Source: Serpula lacrymans var. lacrymans S7.9 (lineage: Eukaryota; Basidiomycota; Agaricomycetes; Boletales; Serpulaceae). Taken from it: a stretch of DNA of 64,000 nucleotides. The stretch lies in the NCBI RefSeq assembly GCF_000218685.1, contig NW_006763293.1, forward strand, positions 2,663,968-2,727,967. Direction: 5' to 3'. The notes beneath the pieces are model-generated. The model was given only the letters and a program-made list of their open reading frames with translations, made no database searches and was not told the origin of the DNA. Positions within the stretch are counted from its first letter, which is position 1; each line of letters opens with the position of its first letter. Positions 35,795-47,875 of the stretch are shown one piece after another. Made by a program: the position numbers and the translations under genes.

Positions 35795-38113
35795 ATGCCC
35801 CTCGTGGTTCCCGCCCTCCGTCTCTTCATGCTCTTTCTCAATGTTTACGAAACATTCAAGACCCTCAAAACGCCCCCGGCTTCGGCTCGTAGAGGCGGTA
35901 AACCGAGCGTACGCGCTATGACACAGAGGAAGAGGAACTTGAAGGGTTGCTTGGCCATCTGGATTGTCTGGGTAAGGCGCTCATACTAAACAGACGAATT
36001 CGTTGTTTGAATGTAGCTGAATATTTTTAACTTTGAAGTGCTGTTTTGCCATCTACGAAAAAACTATTGATGGCATAATCGGTCTAGTAACGCCCTTTTA
36101 CGAAGAAATGAAATCAGTTTTATTACTCTTCCTTGTGTTGACGCGCGCACGAGTAAGTTCACTCTTCTTCCATGATATGTCATATTAAATGTTTGTTTGC
36201 CTTAGGGTGCAGAGCCATTATTCTTACACGTTATCCGGCCTATGGTCAAGCCATATACTACGACCTTGGACACTTTACTCGACCTGACCTGTATGTTTGG
36301 CGATATATTCTTCGCTCTGGTCCAATTGCCGGTCGAACTTGCACTTCCTTACTGGAATAGTTGGAAAGGGATGTTCTGGCACACAGAAATGCTCGAGTCA
36401 GATGATGACTCCGCCGATAACGCTAGTGCCAGTAGTGGCAATGTCCACGCCCACAAAGCGATAGACGCTTCTCGATCAAATAGCCATCTCAGCATACAAT
36501 CAGTATCTAAACTGAATCCCGGTTTGCAGTCTGATGGGCGTTTATCAGAAAAGCGCAGAGATCCGGCTAGGAGTTCTTCGGATGACCGGTCTACTGCAGG
36601 ACGACGTCAGCCTTCTGGTGACTCCCATAGTGGTTCAATCCGCCGACCCTCAGAAACGGGCTCTGTAATCGCACTTCCTCTCAAGATTGCGGGGGCGAAA
36701 GAGGCAGTCGGAAATCACTCTCGTGGCAGTAGTCAAACCAATAACGGACAACCTCAGAGCACGCACCAAGTTTGGTATCCTCCTCCGTCTGCATATGAAG
36801 ACGAGAATGAGAACTTGGAGAATAAACGACCAAGTGCGATCCTCGCTGAATCCAAGTTAGGACCAGTTCAGCCCCAAACACCACCTTCTTCAATTCAGCT
36901 CAGCCTATCCGGATTGCAGATGGAGGAATGGAGGAGCTATCCCGCATTCCCTGCCGCGTATCCTCTGACTCCTCTTCCCGATCTGCCTCCATCACTTCCT
37001 TTTGCTCGAAACACTGACCAGCATGTTGAACCCTCGGCTCAAAGCCTCCCCTTTCGAGTCCCTGATACTATCCAATTCCCAACTGTCCCTGAGGACACCA
37101 TCATGGGAAGCCAAGAACAGGGTTTTGGCCCGTCGCTCCCGCAGCCGCCTAAGCACGAGGATCCCAGCTCTAGCGGGCACTCGAGCGACACAACCAGTAG
37201 TTCTTCGGGGTCCAAAAAACCCAGTGCGGATGACGTTAGAGTGCAGCGTATGGATGATGATGCGGACGACGCAAAGAAAAGTGAGGAGGAGAGCAAAAGT
37301 GAGGGTGGGGATGAGGGTGAGGATGAGGATGAGGGCGAAAGTGATGACGGGAACGAAGGTGAAGATGACTTTGACGTAACGTTGCGGACGCCGTATCGAC
37401 CTATTGCGGACAAACAAGAGGACGGTCATGAGGAAACAATGATGTCCGATGATTCTAATTCAAGCCACCCAAGCCGTTCCACTGCGCTGACAACCGCTGA
37501 TGGCGCATCTTCGCTACGCAGCCGTACTTCCTCCGCGTCTTTAAATTCTCTGTTCTCCACTTCTGATCTGTCGTCGGTGGCGGGCCAAAAACGATCCTTC
37601 CCTCGTGGCCTAACTGATATAGTGAAAAAAGCGAGTGCATATGATAGCTCTGAGTTTTCTGACGACGCACGAAATGCTACTATCAGAGGAAGGCGTGTTT
37701 CTGCTGTGCCTTATCGTTTGCCACAGTTATCCGGAGGAACTTTGGATGGAGACGACGAGGATTCTGATTCTAGTGTGAGTGCGAATGTTGGAAATGGGAT
37801 CCATGACATTGCAGCATTTGTTGGGGCGAAGAGACGAAGGGTAGCCAGCCCCGGTGCCAGCAGAGGACATCATCGACCTGCAATCCACGCCAGGGAAGTC
37901 CGCAGGCCATCGGTTACCTCTAGACATGTTCCGGTTATTGCGAGGGGTAAACCTGCCGTGCATACGCGGATTCGTTCTTCGTCCAGGGCAACTAATACTA
38001 AGGTAGTACCTGCCCCCCGATCGCCGTCTGAACATCCTCGACGGGGATCCGGTGATCCTCCTGCGCCAAATCCCCGAGTTTTACGCGAAAGAACCGTTAG
38101 GGGAAAAGCATGA
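35795..38113 (+). CDS. TB2/DP1/HVA22 (REEP/Yop1-like) protein with long acidic tail
   Basis: Three exons; introns at about 35,971-36,038 and 36,151-36,206. The first 120 residues form a TB2/DP1/HVA22 domain (IWIVW-CCFAIYEKTIDGIIG, FYEEMKSVLLLFLVLTRARG, LHVIRPMVKP). This is the hairpin family that curves ER tubules and includes Yop1 and REEPs. Unlike the roughly 180-residue Yop1, it continues with about 580 mostly disordered residues. They comprise a Ser/Pro-rich part, a run of Asp/Glu/Gly (around 37,280-37,370), Ser-rich blocks and a basic end (VLRERTVRGKA). The fused tail suggests a lineage-specific regulatory or tethering function; that is inference. Confidence 0.85.
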
Positions 38114-38526
38114 ACTTTCCATTCGAATATTTGCTATGGCTCTTGTCTTACGTTTGGTACAGTTTTCTTGCTTTCAGCTCTTCTCCACTCAGACTCAGAT
38201 TTGTATCCATTGTACTAACAAAAAGCACATCGACACCTTGCATCTTCGTATCTATTCACGGTACACATTGTACAATTATCATTGTTATTTCCTCTCAATT
38301 AGACTGTCGTGTTTGTTGGATTTGCTTGTTTTCGAAGCTGTTGATAATTAATTCTGCACTGCTTGATGCATTGCCACCAAGTGCGCCAGATGCAGATCCA
38401 TGCGCGTCCGTGTTTAGACACTTAACCGCGGCATGCTACCTTGCACGTGTAGCATAGCAGCAAATTTCTTGAAAGGTCCCTCTCAGTTCTCTACTCCGGA
38501 CTTTGTAGTCTTGTAATACTCTACAG

Positions 38527-40936
38527 TGCTTTTACAACGAGAATGCAAGTTCGTTATTGGTGCTCATCTACACCCGTTCACTACCGTCGAGTACGAACAC
38601 ACCAAAACGCATCCCCCACCGGTAAACGTCCAATGTCAATGCTAGCCAGCTCGTAGCGATCTTTAAACCCGACGACCCTCCTCTCCTCGGATTTATTCTA
38701 GCCCACCTGCAGGCTTTTACACCTTTTGTTGGTGGTTGGGAACTGTCAAGCCGGCCCGGTACTTGGAACAAAAAGTACTATGCAAAATCTGGACTTTGGC
38801 CAAACTATGCTCTTGTGGGTGCGCTCTTGATGAGAAAAACCTGCTTATTTTTGCGCCGCGTTTTCTCCCAACCGTACAGGCCTTGTGCAGCGCTTAAGCT
38901 CTGGGCACGATTGCTGTGTTATCGTACGAATGTTCTACGGTGCGTATTTTCTCTCGCAGACGAAAGTACGGCTTCACCGTATGGTACGATATGCTTGCGA
39001 CCACTGCCACAGCCTCCGAAACGTGTTAGCCTCGAGGCATCCGAGCCTTCAAAATGGAAGTCACTCTGGTGCCAATACCCCAGCTTCTCCCGCTCTGATG
39101 GGCGCCTGTAACCCGCGTCTAACTGGCCGGGGTGATGTAAGGATTTATCATCAGCTTCTCTGGGATATTCTGCACAGGCCGGCCTACTTTCATTAGTCTG
39201 AATATACCTATTCAGGTCAGGATTGCACAGCGATATTATCGATGGGCCATCCCAAGATGCAGCTGATGTTTGTCGATAGCACTGATAAACACGTTTTTCT
39301 TGCGGACGTCAATGAAAGTTCCAGTCGTTTACTCAGAAGAAGTTTATCTGTGGGCCCTCAAGAATCCGACTCGCAAGGCTATGAAAAAATGACGGCGACA
39401 TGGGACACACAGTGCATGCCTGGCTGTCGCCGCCTTCCTCCCCTGAAATTGTTTATAACTTGATCACACAGTGACTTGTACTTGTGGCTCACCCTCCAGA
39501 TAGTCACAGCTCAGCCCCGCGTTTCACAACAACCAGCGGTCGTCGCCCTGACAAAATTATTCTGAATGCCTAATGGACGAGTCATAGGATCAGAGCTATG
39601 GCATATCCGGCACTTGGTAGGTGGTAGCGGCGGGGGCGTCATGAGCCACTTTCTAACTATCCGCTCATATCCACAGCTTCCTATCTACGGAGAAAAATGG
39701 TGCCCATCACGCCCAGCTCAAGGTCCGACTACATGGTTCCTGAACGAGTTCCAAGGGTACGGAACATCTGAAGCGCTACCGGCCCTCACACTCTCCAGCC
39801 CTTTTCTCATCGACGAAGATCTCGATGATGAAGATGAAGACGAGGGCGAAGAGGCATCTTCTGCCCCACCATCCACGCCGCATGTTTCTCCTTTGCGCGG
39901 TGGTACCCACCTAACGGGTGATATGCGACATATGCGTGCTCCTCCAACATATCCGAGTTCATCATCTGCTCCCCTTTATTCATCCAATAACCGCACTTTA
40001 CATCCACCCACCCAGTATTTACAGTCATCCACTCAAGGGCTTGCTTATTCGCAGCCTTCATTTGATATGTCAATCTCGACAAATTTCGGAGAGACTGAAT
40101 GCCATCCCTCACCCGGTTCTGCAAGGCTTGGTGAGATTCATCATCCAAGCGATACAAGTGGCGCCTCTCCGACATCACCGTACTATAATCAACAGCAGCC
40201 TGGACCCTCATCTAATGCAGTGATGTTCGATGCGATGCAGCCATCGATACCACCACACGCTCAGCAATGGCAGCATCATAATCTGACACGCCCAAACTTG
40301 GTTGCGGCGGAAAATTCATACGAGATGTGGACAAACCTAATGGACTTTTCTTTGACAAACCCTATTCTAAGCGCATCTCCTCTCACATCCGACTACGACT
40401 TGTTTTTTCCCTATGACGTGCTCTTCAGCCAGAGGTTCAATTCCGAACCCCATTCTTCATGGGGCATGACCCCTGCAGATTGTACAGCGCCGGACATGAT
40501 TCCGGTAGGTGGCACGAATAGTGGCCCGCTCCCGCATAGCGATACCTTTTTGCGTCATCCGTCGTCCTTGTGTAACCCTGGTTTCCCGTCGTCTTTGGAA
40601 GGCTTTTTTGCCTCCCCGTTTTCCGGCTCATCATCGTCTTTGATGTCTTCTGCAGAGCCGTTTAATCAAGCGTTATCGTTGTATGAACAGGCTGCGCCTC
40701 ATTCTCGTCAAAACATTCCTGGTCGCGATAATTTTTCCCTTCCCTATGACCTCAGTGCCACATCTATCCTCTACGACACCCCGCATCTCGTGTCGGATTA
40801 CAATGATACCTCGTCTTTAGCTTCGTCACAGCAAATCACTCCCAGCGAGGACTCGCTGCATTCCTTTCCCAATGTCTATACTGATGACAATGGCATTTTC
40901 CATATGGATGGTGTAAATTATGATATTAATGGATGA
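38527..40936 (+). CDS. unrecognised multi-exon gene; 5' end not resolved
   Basis: I assembled this from splice signals. An exon ending at 38,590 (FVIGAHLHPFTTV) joins through an intron at 38,591-38,645 to QLVAIFKPDDPPLLGFILAH and FVGGWELSSRPGTWNKKYYA. An intron at 38,819-38,879 leads to MVRYACDHCHSLRNVLASRH, and one at 39,137-39,196 to KMQLMFVDSTDKHVFLADV. All three introns are 55-61 nt, GT-AG, and keep phase. One or two introns in 39,400-39,560 are ambiguous. A 60-nt intron (about 39,617-39,676) then leads into the long last exon (PIYGEKWCPSRPAQGPTTWF, an acidic run, and a Ser/Pro/Tyr-rich end DNGIFHMDGVNYDING). An alternative is that 39,566-40,936 starts its own gene at the ATG MPNGRVIGSELW. 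The start codon and family are unknown. Confidence 0.5.
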
Positions 40937-41563
40937 TATCCATCTCTGGGTTCACTCGATGCTGTTTCGTTCTTCGTCGCACTGCTATTTGCTTTCTCCC
41001 ATTTCTGTTATACTTCGTTCCTCCTGTTTACGTACCCCCAAGTCATGCTTTACTTCGATACCTCATCTTTTGCCACAAACCTTCCCCTTCGTATTGTATA
41101 ATGCCCGCACGACCCGGACCTTTTTATATTTTGGTCACATAATGTCCTTTTATCGGATCTTGTAATTAATTAGCCGAAAGCTATACTATGGACCAAATGA
41201 AAACTTTCAAGTTGTAAATTGAAAAGGGAGGTTTCAAGTGTTCAGGTAGCAATAGTGTACCGGTGAAATGACCTACGAGTAGTCCATAGTTATAGGTTTC
41301 GCTATGGTTGACAATGATTATTGTCACGGGCATGTTGCTTGAGCTCATCCCATGCCTTTGGCAACAGTTTATAAACGTGCTTCGAAAAGCCCAGAGACGC
41401 GCGCTAAATTTCCCTATGGCCCTCATCACATGACTAACCAGCGACACCACGTGACACTGGAATCCGGGACAACCTCCGTGGCACGAATCCAACCTGGGAT
41501 TCACAGACAAACAATCTCAAATACCTTCCTCTGCTGCTCACCGTTGTCGACGACGAGAACATA
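40937..41563. other. intergenic region
   Basis: 627 nt between the unknown gene and NDUFA1. The 3' UTR-like first 250 nt are T-rich; the rest is the NDUFA1 5' flank. The minus-strand frame at 41,181-41,510 has no protein-like features. Confidence 0.4.
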
Positions 41564-41972
41564 ATGCCTGTGCCATGGGAGGCTCTCATACCATTCGGTA
41601 TGTAAAATAATGCTACACGAACTACAATGACTGATGTAAACATATCCTGAATTTAGGTCTGCTTACTTCCATGTTTGCAGCAGCCGGAACGCTGCTGAAT
41701 ACCTCTAAAAGAGCGCAGAACCAGGGCAAGGTATGACTAGTATCATTTTTTAGGTTGAGTAGGACTAAACAAAATATAATAAACTACTTGGGCCTATCTA
41801 GCCTGTCCGCTATAAGATTGATACCTGGGACGACATGATGATGGATCGTGACAAGCGGTTAACAGGACATGTACGAGGACAATCGGTGCATATCTTTCCC
41901 TCCTCCCTTCATAATGCAAATGTTTGGCGCACGCGATGACGCCCTCCTTCTTTCGCAACTTCATAGAATTGA
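41564..41972 (+). CDS. NDUFA1: NADH:ubiquinone oxidoreductase subunit NDUFA1 (MWFE)
   Basis: A small accessory subunit of mitochondrial complex I with one N-terminal transmembrane helix. Exon 1 codes MPVPWEALIPF. Exon 2 gives GLLTSMFAAAGTLLNTSKRA and exon 3 gives YKIDTWDDMMMDRDKRLTGH, the diagnostic WDDxMMxRDxRLTG block. The last exon is uncertain. A TTCATAG acceptor yields RGQSN and a TGA at 41,972 (about 65 residues). A later acceptor would give a slightly longer tail ending at 42,040. It is convergent with the lipoate ligase gene. Confidence 0.85.
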
Positions 41973-42123
41973 TCGTTGGAAAGATTGAATTTGTCCAGAA
42001 GCACAATAGTAGATTTTTCGGGTCTTCAGCATTGCATTAGTCCATATACTCAATTCATTAGATGAGGCCTGAAATATTCCAGCTAAAGCGGGTATTATAT
42101 GGGATCATGCGAACCTAGACCTC

Positions 42124-43610
42124 CTAGACTTCCATCTCTTGCCGCAACCATTGCAGGATATCGCCGCTCTGACCTCGTGCACCTATCACTTCAGAATCTT
42201 CTATCTGCCCATACCGCTTTCCTTCCAACCTCTTTCCTATCTCACCCATCTCATGGTTCAATACTATATTACCTCCCTTCAACACGTCGATGGAACATGA
42301 AAGTATAATACCATGTTTTGAATGAATACTTGCAGCCTTCGTATCAATTCATCAGTATGCAGCATTCGGAAATCAATGAGGGGCACCTACAACGTCACCC
42401 CAAGCGAACGAGCGCGTGATCTTATACTCAAATTCTGGGGTCTGGCCGTACGCCCATTCCCAGCTCTAGATAAGAGACGTCAATCAAAAGCTGTGAATCT
42501 CAGAATAAGAATGTAGCTCACGGGAAGCTCCTTCATCCCCTTGTGGATATAATCATCACCCATGAGCTCGTCCGTCTCGCCAATCATACATGCCTGATAT
42601 GCCATGAGTTTACCGCACACGATGGTGTCTGGATGCATACCTGCTCGCTAATGTCAAATTCATTCCGGAATTCATGGACCACGGCGTCCACGAAGGCGTC
42701 ATGTGAGATAGTCGAACTAAACTGTTGCAGGTTGCAGACAGGGGAGCGTACCGAAGCTACACCCTTTGTGACCATAGATTCCTAATCAGAAGCATTGTTA
42801 AGAACGCGTTCTCCTAAAGGTAAGGTATACATACCTTGTTAGAACGCAGTAGGTCTCCTAACGTATCAAGCCGTGTTGAAATCAACATAGTGCCATGATG
42901 ATACGCGCGATTGTTCACAATTTTGTATGCTGAGCCTGAAACGTGATGACGGGAGACACGTCATGAGTCTGAGGGACAAGTAGCAATAATAAAAGGGCGT
43001 ATCTTTTCCTTCCCAACACATATATCGTTTCGGTCGTTAACATGCGCGTCTATATCAAGTGAACGTACAGCTCTCAGAATGATCTGGGCTGTAGCGCTAC
43101 GGTCGAAAGTAGTCCGAGGAACATGTATCGAGAAATTGGTGTTTCCAAGGTCCTGCAAATTCGTCATTCATGTTTCAAGAACGAGTATGGATGCAGCTGA
43201 ATAACCGTAGGAACGAACATGATAGACAGTCCCACCGCCACTCCGTCTCCGAACGAAAGGTATCCCAGACCTATGCAAAGCACGAAAGTTGACCTCCTTC
43301 CATGGGTTCTGATTGCGACCTATGACTACGCAGGGATGGTCACGGTAGAGTAATAGTAGAGGTTCTTTGGGTGGTTTGTGTCTGAACAACCTGGAGTAGC
43401 CGGACAGTGTGACAGTTTTTAGTCAGTCGAGGGTGAGTTTGCGAATAAATGAACGGACCAGTCTTCGAAAGTAAGATTGAAATAGGGATTTGTTGACTTT
43501 GAAACGTATATTGAATGCGCAGGCGTTATCGTAGAGGTGAGACTTCTAGAGAACCGGTGAATGCTGCTAAGACGCGTGGTTGCATGGTGGAGAAGAGAAA
43601 GAGAGGACAT
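42124..43610 (-). CDS. AIM22: mitochondrial lipoate-protein ligase (AIM22/LIPT1/LplA family)
   Basis: The ATG is at 43610 and the TAG at 42124. The N-terminus is Ser/Arg-rich without acids, as in a mitochondrial presequence. The BPL/LplA domain follows: NPYFNLTFEDW, HPCVVIGRNQNPWKEVN, FVRRRSGGGTVYHDLGN (the R-R-x-S/T-G-G-G-T-V-x-H-D block) and SGSAYKIVNNRAYHHGT, with the lysine that contacts the lipoyl-adenylate. A C-terminal domain gives SWEWAYGQTPEFEYKITRSF. Relatives transfer lipoyl groups to the E2 and H-protein subunits of mitochondrial dehydrogenases. About seven exons; all junctions I followed keep frame. It ends GDILQWLRQEMEV. Confidence 0.93.
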
Positions 43611-43852
43611 ATGAAGTAAACTAGTCCGTTTCCCAAGGACATATTACCCCGCCTTAGATTTTCAAGGTATTGCTTTGACTGAACATTACACCAGTAGAAC
43701 AAGTGAAACACCCAGTTTACTTTTGAAAGCAGATCGGTTGCAGTTCAGTCAGTATGATAAACTATCTATCATGCACTTTAATAAAACAGCGGTCCAGGAT
43801 AAACGATTGCATTATATCTACGGGAATACACGTGCTCCCTAAATAACGATCT

Positions 43853-44576
43853 TCACCGCTGGACAGTCGTGAACACAGGTTTCTCAACCTCGTGTATAGC
43901 TTTCTGGCCCTTTGGTGAGCCAGGTATCGCTTTCGTCAGGCCCTTCAGGATACATGTCAGCAGCAAGCCTACTGATGTATAACGCGAACGGCGAAACGTA
44001 CCAGCTTCTCGAACATACACTTGTTGAGAGTGCGTTCAGGCTTACGACAGGGATAGTATTCCTTGCCAGCAATATCAGTACAGGTACATGTCAAGAACGT
44101 ATTTGAGTTCACTTACCTGGTTGTTCAACTCTAGGCAGTTCCAGTGTGCGTCAAACTGTTCTAGACAGTTTTCCCGCATCTTGGTTATCCTGTGATACGT
44201 GAGGAAATGTTATTACGATGCACATTTTCTGCAGCACAGACATAGATAAAAAGTGGATAATACACGTACAATTCTGTTGCACAGCGCGTCACCCGGCGAC
44301 CTTCCTTCAGACAGTGTCCTGGATCTCTGTTCTCTTGCTTGCAGAGCATGAAATCCTCTGAAATTCCCACCAAATTTTAAGTATACCCAATTTCAATCAT
44401 ATGTTTTTGACAGACAAACCATTGTATTCCTTGCAGTAAGCCCCCAGGAAAAATGCCGCCGACTTGAGCGGCGCACTTGTTACGCCGAGTTCGTTTACTT
44501 TTGGGACATTTGCTGGCAATGGTGTCGGATCTGAGTATGGCTGGCTGGCCGTTGAACTGTTCTGATAGGTGCTCAT
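43853..44576 (-). CDS. NDUFA8: NADH:ubiquinone oxidoreductase subunit NDUFA8 (19-kDa, CHCH)
   Basis: The ATG is at 44576 and the TGA at 43853. A complex I accessory subunit of the intermembrane space with twin CX9C motifs. Visible blocks are LGVTSAPLKSAAFFLGAYCK, MLCKQENRDPGHCLKEGRRV (Cys-x9-Cys) and NCLEQFDAHWNCLE, with further cysteines at YYPCRKPE and NKCMFEKLGL. The end is GQKAIHEVEKPVFTTVQR. Five short exons. Its start codon is 144 nt from that of the divergent gene at 44,721, so the two share a compact promoter. Confidence 0.93.
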
Positions 44577-44720
44577 CGTCAACGGACGAGTTCGGGATTC
44601 GGTTTCTGTTGTGGTAAAGAAACGCTGTGGCGGAGTTTGCACTTGTACAGACTCGCCTCCTCGACCACCAACAAAACATAAAATCACCCATTGCAAGCAT
44701 GGTATTTACTCAAAGCTGCA

Positions 44721-45319
44721 ATGTCTTATACTCCATACTTATCAGTTATTTCGCAGCCCCCGAGAGCTCAGCCAAAATCATATCAGATCCTTGTGAAAAC
44801 GCACAAACTTACGATCTTTCTCACTGTGCCACATTCCAATACCATCGCATCTTTGAAAGAGGAGACACTATCAGCATTATCGGCAGATGTAACCGAGATC
44901 GAGGATGTACCGCGGGTGTCGAAAGAAGAGGAGTTTGAGCTCTGTCGCGCCGTGAAAGAGAAGGGCAAGACCACGGTGCAGTACGAAGTGCTGCAGCCCT
45001 CGCAATCGGTCAGTAATCTAACCAACTGGGAGGTGCTATATCTGCAATTCAAGGATGAAGATGGTGAGCATTTTCCACATCCTTATCCAGCTTCTTCATT
45101 TTCTCTTGGTGTCTACGTGTCTCATGTACGAATGGAAATCAATATATTTGTCCCGTTCGTGATGTAGGCAATATTTTGCCCGTCGAAGTCGAGCAACCAT
45201 CTCTGCTGGACGATGAAGACGAAGAACCAAGAACTCGCTCTCAAGCAACGCCCTCCTTGGATGCTAGTATGTCGTCTTCGCCAGTGAACAAAGGGAAACG
45301 CAAGGCCCCTCCAGAGTAA
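44721..45319 (+). CDS. small protein with ubiquitin-like-fold signature, function unknown
   Basis: Two exons (intron about 45,064-45,166); about 165 residues. After MSYTPYLSVISQPPRAQPKS comes ILVKTHKLTIFLTVPHSNTI and LKEETLSALSA, a strand-strand-helix pattern like the start of ubiquitin-like domains. EVLYLQFKDEDGNILPVEV follows, then an acidic stretch and a basic end (KGKRKAPPE) that could be a nuclear localisation signal. I do not recognise a named family. It is the only gene between 41.5 and 46.1 kb without an obvious mitochondrial role. Confidence 0.7.
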
Positions 45320-45461
45320 TGGACACAGCATATACATAAATAAATTGTCACCCTTAGTTATCTGTAAACTGCTGTCTGTCGATGGTCTCTGCATTACCGG
45401 TACCTTGGTAGCCGCCTTGAATTTTCTTTGATACATATGAAAATTGGAGCACTGTTACGAT

Positions 45462-46091
45462 TTATTTGGGAAGATTTTGTGGGTGCCATGAGCGAAGATT
45501 ATATGGCAATAGAGCAGCAGCAACTCGACGTCCTTCCTCCGCGAGTAGATTATATGTTGAGCATGCATTTCGCTAGTTGTATATTGCATATTAGCAGAGA
45601 AATATTCATAACAGGGAAAATGAGACGTACTGTGTCCATGACATCCATCTGTATCCCAAGCTGCTTCAAGTATGTCCGCAGGCCTGGAGGAGGTAGCGAC
45701 ATACTTTTACCAGTTCCAAATAGCAGAATTTCTAGAGTGCTGTATGAGTATCACAAAAAGTCATTTTAGGAGTCAAAAATCACGAACCCGGCTTTGGGAC
45801 GACGACCTCAAAAATACCCAAATGCTGTTTAGTCCAACCTGACCAAAGACTCGTAGGAACTTCCCACAGAAATACTTTCCCCTCCAAGAATATACATGCT
45901 GAAGAAAGGACGAGCCCGTCCGCCAGTTGAATACCTTCTTGAGTTATTGAGTTGACCTGTACAGGTGGAGGTACGTCTCCCGCCAGCATATTCGTGAGGC
46001 CACCCCGGACATTCCTGAGCGTTGGAGCTGCATGGAAAGACCTTCTACAGGCTGTGTGGTGAAGTACAGGTCGTCGTAGTAGTGGCAGCAT
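45462..46091 (-). CDS. NDUFAF3: NDUFAF3-like complex I assembly factor (Mth938/DUF498 domain)
   Basis: The ATG is at 46091. An upstream in-frame TTG at 46,148 was rejected because the ATG is followed by a good presequence, MLPLLRRPVLHHTACRRSFH. The Mth938/DUF498 domain follows: ITQEGIQLADGLVLSSACIF, VFLWEVP, EVVVPKP-EILLFGTGKSM, LRTYLKQLGIQMDVMDT and NLLAEEGRRVAAALLPY. NDUFAF3 acts with NDUFAF4 in building the hydrophilic arm of complex I in the matrix. Three exons; the two introns I set restore the domain exactly. The stop is at 45,462. Confidence 0.92.
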
Positions 46092-46395
46092 TTTTGTTGA
46101 ACGTCCGTTAACCGTTGGGTATAGGATAGGCTCGTTTACCCAGTCCAACTAGAATGAAGTCATTGACTTATTGTCGGCTTTCACCGGAATGGTCGCGCAC
46201 TTCCGAGCACAGATCTGCGCAGAATGGGGCGTGTTGCAAATGTAAACTAAGTAAATAGGCAACGAAAGCAAAATAGGCATGTCTAATTACAAAACAGTCT
46301 ATATGTAGGTAAGATGCAAAAGAAATTGAAAGCAATGTAAAGACTGGAATTTGTCAATCGAGGGATGACGACTGGGCCACGACTTGTGTAAGCTA

Positions 46396-47713
46396 TTACG
46401 GTTTGGGAATGTCGCTTTCCTCCGCCCTCGAAACAGTGGGTTCGACTTTGGATTCGTCCCTGGGTGCAGACTCTTCGCTGGTCTGGCCAGACTCCGCAGC
46501 CTCCTCCGCACAACGCGTACAAGGGCATGCGAATCGCCATCCCCTGGCAAGCTCCATCCTACGGCGCCGGCGTGCGTCGACGGTCGTCTCATCCTCGTGT
46601 TGGGCGACATCAATGTAGGAGACGGTGATTTCGTCACCTTTCTTGAGGTCGCGGGTGGCGATGAGGTGGAGCTCGGCGTTACCATCGTCGAACGAAGGTC
46701 GGGCAGAAGGAGCACAGGAATGAGAAATCTAAATATGGCATCAGGTCAGTAGGGTGTAGGATTTCGAGAGGAAACACACTCACGTAGGAAGAGACGGCAT
46801 AGAAGGCTGCACCAACTTGTCGTGCCGTTCCCAAGGGTGTACGAGTTTTTTCGACATCCTCTGGGCGTTCTTTTGGTTCGGGCTGGCATACAAGGTTAAG
46901 TCATCAAGAAGCAAAATGATCAAGAAACTCCTTACTTTGTCATCACGACCGTTACCGAAGAACACACCATACGAGTTGTACGCCATTTTTCCGAGCAATG
47001 TACCATGTCTCTCCTCGGTAACGAACTGCTCAAGGCCAGGAAGAGCAGTCTGCAAAACCTCGCCGAGAAGCTTCATTTCGTTTTTGCCTGGCTTCACCTC
47101 GAGGAAACGCAGCCTCTCCAGATGGTCGTACAGCGTATAGTCACCACCATCGGCCAAAGCGGGTGTAGGAACCGGCTGGCCACCAGGTACCATCTTGGAA
47201 GTCTCGATCGAAACTTGGCGTGCAATGAACTTGGCGACGAGTTCAGGGCTAGCCTTCGCAGAGTGGTTTAAGTATGCTACGAATGCCTTTTGCGCTGCAT
47301 CCCGATCTTCTTGGGCTGAGTCCGACACGTCTGGTGTCAGACCCACTGGAAGAGGCGGCTCGAGAGTGAAGAGCAAGCTCTGGTATTCGAGTTTTGCTTC
47401 GAGCTGACAGGTATTCGAGCAGTAGACAGAGTTGAGACGATCTGAGTCTGGCCGTAGGGCCGTACCATCTCCGATTTCCCGTAAACAATGGGAACAATGA
47501 GTCCCTTTTCCTTGCAGGTCGAGATCGAGGGCAGTAACAAGAGCTCCTTCCTGTAGATTCGAATAGTTGTTAGAGGGATTAAACAAAATTGAGCATACTC
47601 ACTTTGTAGATGACTTCACCAGCCGCAATATCCTTATTTGCAACAAGTATTTTCTTGCGCATCAACCTTCCGGTACCATCAGGAACATCAAGATTTTCCA
47701 CTGCGACGTTCAT
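46396..47713 (-). CDS. SMYD-like SET-domain protein, or C-terminal half of a TOM20-SET fusion
   Basis: If it is a separate gene, the first ATG is at 47713 (MNVAVENLDVPDG); the TAA is at 46396. A split SET domain is visible. It begins ANKDIAAGEVIYKEGALV, is interrupted by a MYND-like zinc cluster (THCSHCLREI and SVYCSNTCQLEA), then resumes with AYNSYGVFF. The cofactor-binding SHSCAPSARPSFDDGN and GDEITVSYIDV follow, then post-SET cysteines (FACPCTRCAEEA). This order is that of SMYD-type lysine methyltransferases. The usual NHSCxPN is SHSCAPSA here, so activity is uncertain. The coding frame extends upstream of the ATG (YYNFFPPKS) through a 19-nt exon into TOM20; see the finding. Confidence 0.82.
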
Positions 47714-47869
47714 TGACTTGGGAGGGAAGAAGTTATAGTAACCTAATTTCCTCACACTCAGCCTGACACGAAAACCGCGGCTGACTCAACATGCTCACCT
47801 TCAACACGGTCTTTCACCTAAAAGAGGTGCAAGGCAATGGAAATAGAACATGGATAAAAAAACAACAGT

Positions 47870-47875
47870 TTTATT
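47870..47875 (-). promoter_or_regulatory. AATAAA polyadenylation signal inside the TOM20-SET intron
   Basis: AATAAA on the minus strand, about 115 nt beyond the TOM20 TGA and 50 nt before the AG that would splice to the SET exons. It could end a TOM20-only mRNA. Confidence 0.45.
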
